From: Trissonchulus latispiculum
Lineage: Eukaryota > Nematoda > Enoplea > Enoplida > Ironidae
Direction of reading: 5' to 3'
DNA length: 64,000 nucleotides
Assembly (NCBI GenBank): GCA_030248195.1
Contig: JASAND010030760.1
Span: 1 to 64,000, forward strand
Shown here: positions 22,501 to 34,300 of the stretch, in pieces
How positions within the stretch are numbered: position 1 is the stretch's first letter
Layout of the letters: every line of letters starts with the position of its first letter
The notes under the pieces: generated by a model
What the model was told of the DNA's origin: nothing
The model's input: only the letters and a program-made list of their open reading frames with translations
Databases searched by the model: none
Program-made: the position numbers and the translations under genes

Positions 22501-25273
22501 CAACAGCCCTGAAAATAATATTAATGCAAAGGATTATACATATTTTATTTGCAAATTAGTCAAAAGTGACTCACTGGATGCTGGCTCATGGCTTGTTTAG
22601 AGTATGTGTTTTATTATATTCTTATGCACTTATTTGTTTTCCTGTTTCTTTGAATCTCAGATTCATGAGATAGACGTATTGACCCCTGAAGACGCCCTAA
22701 GTGCCTATGAGCTCAGCTGCGATGTTGTGTGCCTTATGTATGATGCTAGCAATCCCCAGTCCTTTGAATATTCTGCCAGTCTATATAAGGTAGTTTCATT
22801 GCATTTATTTTCATCCTATTGTTTTTACGTCTGTACGGGATAATGTTGTTCAGAAAATGCTTGAAGTGATGCTCGATATTGTTTTCCAAAAAGTAAAAAG
22901 TGTAAAATAAAATAGCAAGTGTAAATATTGCATAATGTATTACGAGTACTCTTGCAAGTAGACATAGTAGACAATTACGTTACGATACGTTTTCTAGCCC
23001 GCAAATGCTGCACTACATCATTGGTGTAGGAGCAACTTAGGCTGGGCGATAATCAGGGGCGCACCCAGGATTTGGAAAAGGGGGGGTCGAGCCGAAGAAA
23101 GTTTTGAATTTTATTTTTTTAATTTATAATCTGAAAAAATTAGAAAAGCGCCGCGGGCGAGAAAAATTTTAAAAATCGAGATAAAAAAGCGCCGCAGGAG
23201 AGAAAAATTATAAAAATTGAGATAGAAAAGCGCCACAGGCGAGAAAAACTTTAAAAATCGAGATAGAAAATTTTCATAATTTTTAATTTTATGCACTAAA
23301 AATAGCTCAATTTTTGCTGTCTTCCCAAAAGTTCCCGGGGGGGGGGGGGTCGGAACCCCAAAACTCCCCCTGGGTGCGCCCATGGCGATAATAGTGATGG
23401 TACTCTTTCAATATACCACAAGCGTTTTAGAATAATGCGTCATACCAAGAGTACATAATACATAAGAGTATGACAGAAGGCATACTCTATGTATTATCAA
23501 CTTGACACATCCTCTGCACGCTAACGGCTGACCCCCCCGCAGGATGTGTCAAGCTGTTAATACATAGAGTATGCCTGCTGTCATACTCTTATGTATTATG
23601 TACTCTTGGTCATACCAAGAGTACATAATAACTAAGAGTGTGACAAGCGTCACACTCTTAGTTAGCAAGCAGAAAACATCATCTGCACAATAACGGCCTA
23701 CCCCCCCACAACTGAGTACCAGGTACACAATTGTGCACGAGCACTCGCTTGTATGTTTACATGTTGAAGCCAAAAACATTCTATCAGCAGCTGGCCACTT
23801 TTTAGCTTCAACATGTAAATATACAAGCGAGTGCTCGTGCACAATTGTGTACCTGGTACTCAGTTGTGGGGGGGGGTCACCAGGTACTCAGTTGTGGGGG
23901 GGGGTAAGCCGTTATTGTGCAGATGATGTCTGCAGCCTAATAACTAAGAGTGGGACGCTTGTCACACTCTTAGTTATTATGTACTCTTGGTCATACTAAG
24001 AGTACATATTAATAGATAAGAGTATGACATTATCAGCTCTCGAGCCTTGCTCTGTGCACTAACGGTCCACCCCTCCTCCGCAATTTGTACCTAGTGAACC
24101 CCCCTCCTCGCAAATCAGTACCTAGAACTTAGAAGTATACGCAATTGCGTATGTTAACTCGTTTCTATTATAAGCCTTTTATCGCCCCCTCGAGAATGAA
24201 TAATGATTGGTCACAGTTGCGTGGGGGGTGGGCCGTTAGTGCGCAGAGCATGGCTCGATAGTTTTATGGAACCGGCCCCTATTGTCACTTTACCTTTTAC
24301 CTTAACCTGCATTTGCGCGCGAATTAAACTCTACATACTTTTTTACTCTGCTGAAGTCTGTATCTTACTTTGTGCACTATTCAGCTGTGAAGCAGGTCAA
24401 ATCTGACACGTTGTGTTCGTAATATTTATATTAAATTTTGGAAAATTTCCAGGTTCTTTTCGCTAAGTTGGCTTTATTCAGTCAAATAAATAGAGGAAGC
24501 ATTTCAAACTTCAAACGAAGCTTTTCAAATTGTATAAGCAAACAGATTGTGTGTCAAATATTAAAATAAAAACAAACAAAACTCAAACTGGCTCTGATAA
24601 TTAGGGAAATGTGTGGTACATGTAAGCCAAAAATATCCATATGTACAGCAGAAAATATAGAACAAAATTCTTATATATACTGAGCAAAAGATAACGGGGC
24701 CGTATAACGGGGCCGGGGCCAAAAATCAACGGGGCCGGGCCGTTGAAGCAACTTGCAGGGCCGGGCCCGGCTCCGTTACACGGCCCCGGCGCAACCCTAC
24801 TGTTACACAATTATTTCGTGATTTCGTGTTGTTGCTGTTGTTTGTTTTCTGTATGCTTGAATTATTTGTTTTTGTGTTTTCAGAAATATTTTCATCGTTC
24901 TAGAGTTCCCTGCTTGGTTGTGGGAACAAAAGGGGATAGGCGAGTTGTTGTTCAACAGTACGAACTCCAGCCAGCTCAATTCTGTCAGAAGTATCGTCTT
25001 CCACCACCTATACCTTTCACAATTTCAGAGGTCCCTGAACAGGATGTTTATAATGCCCTTGGAACATTGGCTGTCTATCCGTATGCACTGACATTTTCTT
25101 GTTTCCGACAACATCAATGAATTCTTTGTTTTTGCAGTCCAAAAAATTAATAATTAATTTACTAAAGTCTTAGTCCTGTTGTTTTCCTTGGTAGTGGGGG
25201 GGGGGGAGGTCCAAAAGTGGGGGGAATAAAATGGGCTAAAAATAAAAATATAGTGTAAATAACCTGTTTCCCC

Positions 25274-25324
<51 letters not shown>

Positions 25325-28300
25325 TGCTATAACTAAGTTTAAAAGTGCTCAAAAATTAAGTTTAAGCACCAAAGCGAAGCCGGAAAAATTTTGAAAATTT
25401 TGACCAAGTCCTAAGAATTTGACATTTTCTGGGCACCTTAGGGTGAGTGGAAGCCCAAAAAAGTGGGGAGGGGAAGGAGTCGAGTGGGGGGGAACCCAAA
25501 AACTTGGGGGGGCCTCCCCATTCCTCCCCTCCCTTCCCCCCAGTAAAACAACCCCAGGTGGGGTGGGGCCCCTGGCGCTGAGAGCATTCATACCCAGAGA
25601 TTACTTTCTAACTAAAATCAGGTTACTCTGTAAAATTGCTCACATCATCCATTGGTGTTCTCCTGTATCGGACTAAAGTTAAAGAAATGAAAGTTGTGTG
25701 GCAAGGCAGAACTGAGAGTGTGCCAGGTAACTGGTAGCAGAACGGGAGCCGGCGCAGTGGAAATTTAACCTTTTAAACTCTCTGAAACTTTCGGTCAAGT
25801 GCTGGGATCGCACCCTCACACTGACCCTAAACTTTAGCAACTCTTAGAAACTTTGTCAAGTGCTGGGATTTCACCCTCACACTGACTTGCACACAAAACT
25901 ACTAAATTTGGATTAATTTAATTAGGCTTAGGTGTGAACCCCCGGCCTCTAACTAGAATTAAATCTATCCTATAACTGTAGATTGTTGCCTAGTCTAGAT
26001 CTAGACGAAGTCCTTCACAATAAAGTTAAGTCAGATTCGTTCGTTTACTTCGATTCTATTTATTTCGCAACTACAGAGCACAGCACAAACCTTCACCAAG
26101 CCACTGCAAAGTACTGGGAAAACAGGCACTGACACATGTTTTGCAGACACTTTTATACTGGGTAAAACCCCGCCCACTGCTTACGTCGATAGTCTTTCGG
26201 GAGCCCGTTTTCGGCTCACTTTGGGTTCTTTCGCTTCTGTTACTTTTCGAGTTGGGCCCGTTATCTTTCAAATCGAGTCGGCCCCTTTTATCTCTAGCTT
26301 TTGTTAATATTGTTTTGAATCTTTTTGGACTTTTAGCGGAAGTATAAAAACTGTGGAAATTCTCTAAAGTATTCGTCAAAATGTCACTTTCAGGACCATT
26401 CCCAGAATTACCTAAACCCATCCCCCAAACTCAATTTTCTAGCCAATATCTATGAGCAAATGATTTTTACACCGCACCAATAAGCACACACCTCGGAGTC
26501 TTACGGTAACTCCCAACAAGTCAATACTGAAAACGCTGTGGCTGCGAACGGCAGCAAACTTTGAAACAACTGCAACACACATATTTACGTATGTTACGTA
26601 AGCTGTGCATATAGTTGCAATAGGCAGCAAATTAGATTTTAGGTAGATATTAGTTTTTCAGCTTAATATATCTTGAATGTTTAACTTAACAAAACAATAG
26701 CTAAAAGTGTATTTAATTTTCATTATTTTTGACTAATGGTAATGGTAATGATTAATTTTCGATTTGTGACATCACTTCCCCCACGGAAAGTCGAAAGCCC
26801 CCTTTCGAAGTACACAAAAAGAAACTACAGTCATCTACTAGAACTATGGAGATACGTGTCAGTGAACAATTCTTTCGGGCATCAATAGAGACACACATTA
26901 CATATTTGGCTAACTGTGAATGATGCAACTGCTTCTGAGCTTTATGGAGTCCAAATTTGGAATATTGCACGTATATACTCATTTTGAACTTCGAGTTATG
27001 TCGTTTAAATAAGTCTATCGTTTTTGTAAGAAACGGAGGAATGGCCCCTCGCTACACTTAGGAACTTACAGCATGCTATGATCGTGTCCTATTTCAATAT
27101 ATGTTTATGTGTGCTTTTATGTAGTGTACTAGTGTATATACTTTCGGCCAATGTGTACGCATTTACTAGCTTGTCTTCACTTTTCAGCTGACAGCTGCGT
27201 ATTCGAATGGACTAGCCATTCTATTTGCTTCTCTTTTCTCGTACTAATTTCACTTGCTTAGCAATTAACGCACCGAGTTGTAGCATTCCAGTTGGGACTT
27301 AACACTTGATTCGCATTTACTTTAGGGCTTCCATAAGGTTTTCTTATTCAATTTGTTCTCACTTTTTGGACTTTTTAGCATAGCTAGATGTTGCTTTTTA
27401 TTTTTCAAATTCCAATTGAAAAGAATTATTTTGGCTGTATACAATTCTAGAACAAAAGTTAACGCAGCTCAGCTTTTTAGGACCTACATGAACCGGATGC
27501 ATCAGCAAAAGAATACGGAGGTACTACATGACTTTTCAATTAAATTCATCAAAACAGAGGTACAAAACAATACGCACTTCAAACTACAAGAACACAACGC
27601 AATCTCGACTAATACAAGACTTCCTTCAATTTGTATTGTAGTCTAATACAAGTTACAATGCACGGCACACAATTGAATTGGTATAGCAACTAGACAAACT
27701 GTTCTCCATAAAAGCTTATTCCATAAGAGCTGATATTTCACAAACCACAAATTCAGTACGATTTTTAAAAGCAATTATTTTCAAGATTTTCCAACGGGCG
27801 AAAGGACTTCTCTGCACATTTAGCAAGCTTTATAGTTTTTGAAATTAAGAATTCCGTAGTCCATCTACATTACAAAATACAAAATTCGCTTACATTTACT
27901 CTAAAGGTTAAGCACAACAATTCAAGGTACATCACACGTTTCCAAGTAGGAACTGCAGAAACCGATTATATACGTTATTTCTAATCTCAATATATACTTT
28001 CAGTAACTTCCAGTACAGCCTTGGCCGGTGAACTAGGTGTGCAAACGCAAATGCAAACTATCATCTTTTTCAACTTAACGCTATTATGTTTCGCAACTTC
28101 AAGTAGAAGTTCAGATTTGCCCTGTCACTGTTACGCGAGTGTCCAAATAACTGACCATACTATCAGGACTCTGCTTTTTTGGAACTTTCCACGAGATTTA
28201 CTGCAAACCTTTCTTGCAAATTCTTATTTCTCTTCGAACCACAAATTAGAGCTTCAGCATTCTTAACAGTACAGCAGCACTGTATAAAACTTTTAGATTC

Positions 28301-31300
28301 TGCTAAAAAATTACACTAAAACGTAACATCACTTTCAACGAAGTTTTACATTCGAAGTTAGCCATAAATTTGGAAGCAGTCTGTTATTGTAAGTTCTTAC
28401 TGTTTGCAACGCCAAGGCCTTGTGCGATAGTGAATGAATGTTCGCATAAACCGAACAGCGCCACTAAGAATAGTATTATTTTCAAAACAATTCATATCTA
28501 TTTTATTTGATCCTTGTAGTTCTGCAAGTGACCTCACGTCAGTCCGATTAAATATCAACCTACTAGCAACGTAAGCACCTGAGCTGAACTGGGGCCCTGC
28601 TAGCAATATAAAAACTATGCTAAGGCACAGTAGAAATCGCAAAAATAGGTTACAAGCTTTCTTTATTAAAATTATACAGAGCTTAGAACCATTTCCGAAG
28701 AGTGGAATATTGTCCGATACTTGTGTATTTTTAGTGCCAACAGTAAAAGCAAAGTCTTCCTTAAGTTTTGGTAGAGCTGTTGTTACGTTCTGAATTTTTG
28801 GTATATTAGTTTCACTCACGGGAACGGATACTTGGATTCCACCAATTACTTCATTTCTAATGCTATTTTTAACATAACTTTTCTGAAGTAACAACCAATT
28901 TTGCTCGAGCATAGCTTTATTTTTGTTGTGCATTTCTCCCAAAGCAGACTCCAAATTTTTCTGATTTTTCATTATAATTTCTTGGCCATCTTTCAAAGAT
29001 TTTAGGGAAGCGGTTACAGCGCCAATTTCAGCTAGCGAATTTGTGGTATTACTTTCAGCTTTCTTGTAATGCAAGCGAACATTCGCAATTCTGGCGAAAG
29101 CTCCATCTAAAGACTCAGTTGGTGAACTTCTTCTAGAAAAGTTACCATCATTTTCAGCCGAAAGCGAACCTTGGCATTTGTTAAAACACGCCCTAGCATA
29201 GTGACCTGGTTGCAAACAGTAGTTGCAGATAGGACGACCATCTGCCGTCCAACCTCCTCGATTTACTTGTGGCAGATTACCTAGATTCTGTGGCTGTAGC
29301 CTTCGGTCCACATTACGAGAATTTGAATAAATCACATTTTCAGCCGGTATCGGGCCAGAATTTCTTGCACTGGAAAAACTTTGATCCATTTTGTTACGTA
29401 ATTCTGATAAATTTTCATTGACATATTGCTGAAATTGCTCAAACTTTTTAGCCTGTGTAATTGCTTGCGAGTGCTGCAATTTCATTGCTTCCACCACTTT
29501 ACCCATTTCTGTGAGTAAAGGTTCGACTTCGGAACTAGTTTGCTGCTTTTCTGTTTGTGGAAATGAGTACGCAGCAACTGGTTTGGATGCCGGCCTCGTT
29601 AAACCTTCTAGAGCTTCGATTTGACGAGCCTTTTTGATGGCATCCCGAAAATCGATAGGAGTTTGCAAAATTAACTGAGTTTTATACATAGGATTTAACC
29701 CATTTATAAAACTATTAAAAGATAAATTCATTGCTGCATCGGAATCCATTTCTGGATACGCCTTTTGAACTAATCGTTGAATAGCATAGGCAAAATCTTG
29801 AACGCTTTCTCGAGGTTTTTGAGTTCGGCTATGAAGTTGCATGCTCGCAAGTCTTTCATACTCGGCAGGTTTAAGTTGTTCTGTGAGAGCAGCCTCTAAA
29901 TGCTCCACAGTATCTTTTTGAGACGGTTCTAAATTTCTGTAAACATCGAGCGCAAAATCTCTTAAATATGCAGGAAGTATATACTTGTAATTGCTTAGCA
30001 TCGTCCCAATTCTGGGCGATAGCCACTAATTTGAAGACTACGAACCAGTCATCTATGGACTGTTCGTCGGATTTTCCAGAAAAAGGTCTCAAAGTATCTT
30101 TTGGTAGTGAAACAGTCTCTGTCGGGCCCACCAAGACCGGTTTTTGACTTGGTACTGCAGCATTAAAAGTATTGAAAAAGCTTTGCTTAAAAGCCATAAA
30201 GTCATCTTTCAAATTTGAAAAATCTTGAAATTCAGTGACATCCGGCAATTCCGAAATTTTCTGAGTGCACGTGGCTAACTCATCTTTCATATCCTCAAGC
30301 ATTTTTGCTTGTGTTTTTATCGCTTTTGAATGCCGCTCCAGGCGGTCGTAGTCTGGATTTTGCGGAAAAGGTTGAGAGTTATTTGTATCGTCAAACCCAC
30401 CCTTTCCGTCAGCCATACAGCGTAACGCGCAATAAAACTTTACGGTTTACAAACAGATATATATATAAACTCTCAAAATTTTGGGAAATTTCCAAAAGTT
30501 TCACCCTTCTGGGGCCAATAACTTTTCGCGAAGTTTCTGTTACTTCTTCGATCGGGAGCGTTGGTCGGTGAACCACGTGTCCGTCTCGAAATTATATTTA
30601 CTCTCGTACGGTCCTGGAGATACCAGATTCGTACGTTAACCACGTTTGATTCAGTTTATACTCTAATCACAACTAGTTAAAACACTTTTTATGTACTCTT
30701 CAACTCTAACCACACGATAAACTATAATCACAATAAAATTATCCAAGGTACTCAGATACCCACCAAAAAGTTGACATCCAACCAGGATCTGGAAGGACAG
30801 ATGAGGATTTCTCCATGGATCACTGGCTAGGACGTCCCAACACCGGTCTTCCGAGGGTTAGATCCACTGGCTGCGGTCCTGGCGGAAACAGGCTTCCGGA
30901 CTGCTGCGGACTTCCTGATGGCTCCCCAAGGATCTCCAGGAAATGTTGACAGACTGGGCAAATTGCTGCAATTTGCCTGGGTGTCTGGACGATGACTGGG
31001 ACCGTCAGAGTTATAGGCAGCTGAGCGGTCTGTAGTCGCAGAATTGTTGATGCTGATAGTTCAGCAGTCGGATACGTCTGCTGGAAGTTAGCGGCAGACT
31101 GTGGTGGCCACTGATTCATACGCTGTCACCCAACAAAAAGGGTGGCAGTGGCTTGGTGTGCTCGTTTAAGTTCGGCGGACTTCGCTAGACTTATCTCGGC
31201 AACCACGCTCTGCTACCAATTGTGGCAAGGCAGAACTGAGAGTGTGCCAGGTAACTGGTAGCAGAACGGGAGCCGGCGCAGTGGAAATTTAACCTTTTAA

Positions 31301-34300
31301 ACTCTCTGAAACTTTCGGTCAAGTGCTGGGATCGCACCCTCACACTGACCCTAAACTTTAGCAACTCTTAGAAACTTTGTCAAGTGCTGGGATTTCACCC
31401 TCACACTGACTTGCACACAAAACTACTAAATTTGGATTAATTTAATTAGGCTTAGGTGTGAACCCCCGGCCTCTAACTAGAATTAAATCTATCCTATAAC
31501 TGTGGATCGTTGCCTAGTCTAGATGTAGACGAAGTCCTTCACAATAAAGTTAAGTCAGATTCGTTCGTTTACTTCGATTCTATTTATTTCGCAACTACAG
31601 AGCACAGCACAAACCTTCACCAAGCCACTGCAAAGTACTGGGAAAACAGGCACTGACACAAGTTTTGCAGACACTTTTTATACTGGGTAAAACCCCGCCC
31701 ACTGCTTACGTCGATAGTCTTTCGGGAGCCCGTTTTCGGCTCACTTTTTGGGTTCTTTCGCTTCTGTTACTTTTCGAGTTGGGCCCGTTATCTTTCAAAT
31801 CGAGTCGGCCCCTTTTATCTCTAGCTTTTGTTAATATTGTTTTGAATCTTTTTGGACTTTTAGCGGAAGTATAAAAACTGTGGAAATTCTCTACAGTATT
31901 CGTCAAAATGTCAGTTTCAGGACCATTCCCAGAATTACCTAAACCCATCCCCCAAACTCAATTTTCTAGCCAATATCTATGAGCAAATGATTTTTACACC
32001 GCACCAATAAGCACACACCTCGGAGTCTTACGGTAACTCCCAACAAGTCAATACTGAAAACGCTGTGGCTGCGAACGGCAGCAAACTTTGAAACAACTGC
32101 AACACACATATTTACGTATGTTACGTAAGCTGTGCATATAGTTGCAATAGGCAGCAAATTAGATTTTAGGTAGATATTAGTTTTTCAGCTTAATATATCT
32201 TGAATGTTTAACTTAACAAAACAATAGCTAAAAGTGTATTTAATTTTCATTATTTTTGACTAATGGTAATGGTAATGATTAATTTTCGATTTGTGACATC
32301 ACTTCCCCCACGGAAAGTCGAAAGCCCCCTTTCGAAGTACACAAAAAGAAACTACAGTCATCTACTAGAACTATGGAGATACGTGTCAGTGAACAATTCT
32401 TTCGGGCATCAATAGAGACACACATTACATATTTGGCTAACTGTGAATGCTGCAACTGCTTCTGAGCTTTATGGAGTCCAAATTTGGAATATTGCACGTA
32501 TATACTCATTTTGAACTTCGAGTTATGTCGTTTAAATAAGTCTATCGTTTTTGTAAGAAACGGAGGAATGGCCCCTCGCTACACTTAGGAACTTACAGCA
32601 TGCTATGATCGTGTCCTATTTCAATATATGTTTATGTGTGCTTTTATGTAGTGTACTAGTGTATATACTTTCGGCCAATGTGTACGCATTTACTAGCTTG
32701 TCTTCACTTTTCAGCTGACAGCTGCGTATTCGAATGGACTAGCCATTCTATTTGCTTCTTTTTTCTCGTACTAATTTCACTTGCTTAGCAATTAACGCAC
32801 CGAGTTGTAGCATTCCAGTTGGGACTTAACACTTGATTCGCATTTACTTTAGGGCTTCCATAAGGTTTTCTTATTCAATTTGTTCTCACTTTTTGGACTT
32901 TTTAGCATAGCTAGATGTTGCTTTTTATTTTTTCAAATTCCAATTGAAAAGAATTATTTTGGCTGTATACAATTCTAGAACAAAAGTTAACGCAGCTCAG
33001 CTTTTTAGGACCTACATGAACCGGATGCATCAGCAAAAGAATACGGAGGTACTACATGACTTTTCAATTAAATTCATCAAAACAGAGGTACAAAACAATA
33101 CGCACTTCAAACTACAAGAACACAACGCAATCTCGACTAATACAACACTTCCTTCAATTTGTATTGTAGTCTAATACAAGTTACAATGCACGGCACACAA
33201 TTGAATTGGTATAGCAACTAGACAAACTGTTCTCCATAAAAGCTTATTCCATAAGAGCTGATATTTCACAAACCACAAATTCAGTACGATTTTTAAAAGC
33301 AATTATTTTCAAGATTTTCCAACGGGCGAAAGGACTTTTCTGCACATTTAGCAAGCTTTATAGTTTTTGAAATTAAGAATTCCGTAGTCCATCTACATTA
33401 CAAAATACAAAATTCGCTTACATTTACTCTAAAGGTTAAGCACAACAATTCAAGGTACATCACACGTTTCCAAGTAGGAACTGCAGAAACCGATTATATA
33501 CGTTATTTCTAATCTCAATATATACTTTCAGTAACTTCCAGTACAGCCTTGGCCGGTGAACTAGGTGTGCAAACGCAAATACTTTTATACTGGGTAAAAC
33601 CCCGCCCACTGCTTACGTCGATAGTCTTTCGGGAGCCCGTTTTCGGCTCACTTTTTGGGTTCTTTCGCTTCTGTTACTTTTCGAGTTGGGCCCGTTATCT
33701 TTCAAATCGAGTCGGCCCCTTTTATCTCTAGCTTTTGTTAATATTGTTTTGAATCTTTTTGGACTTTTAGCGGAAGTATAAAAACTGTGGAAATTCTCTA
33801 AAGTATTCGTCAAAATGTCACTTTCAGGACCATTCCCAGAATTACCTAAACCCATCCCCCAAACTCAATTTTCTAGCCAATATCTATGAGCAAATGATTT
33901 TTACACCGCACCAATAAGCACACACCTCGGAGTCTTACGGTAACTCCCAACAAGTCAATACTGAAAACGCTGTGGCTGCGAACAGCAGCAAACTTTGAAA
34001 CAACTGCAACACACATATTTACGTATGTTACGTAAGCTGTGCATATAGTTGCAATAGGCAGCAAATTAGATTTTAGGTAGATATTAGTTTTTCAGCTTAA
34101 TATATCTTGAATGTTTAACTTAACAAAACAATAGCTAAAAGTGTATTTAATTTTCATTATTTTTGACTAATGGTAATGGTAATGATTAATTTTCGATTTG
34201 TGACAGTTGTACACCACCAGGCACCCGAAAAACTCGGGCACCTGGCGGGGATCGAACCGCGTCTTCTGCTTAACGCGCAGACGCTCTAACCAACTGAGCC

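Larger units (their letters stand above)
25697..34205 (-). mobile_element. LTR retroelement family B, tandem array with three LTRs
   Basis: Read on the - strand, the order is a truncated LTR (34,205-33,581), a 3' interior fragment (33,580-32,299), a full LTR (32,298-31,221), primer site, leader, gag, 3' interior and a full LTR (26,771-25,697). The outer ends are flanked by GTTG on both sides. The uninterrupted sequence GAAAGTTGTACACC is present at 34,449-34,462, which confirms the insertion point. The array thus shares its middle LTR and has an internal deletion in the upstream member. No protease, reverse transcriptase or integrase is found. Confidence 0.88.

Noticed and set aside
27353..27646. 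98-codon frame on the + strand in family B 3' interior, conserved in the duplicate
   Set aside because: It is antisense to the element and conserved only because the DNA was duplicated recently. No domain is recognised.
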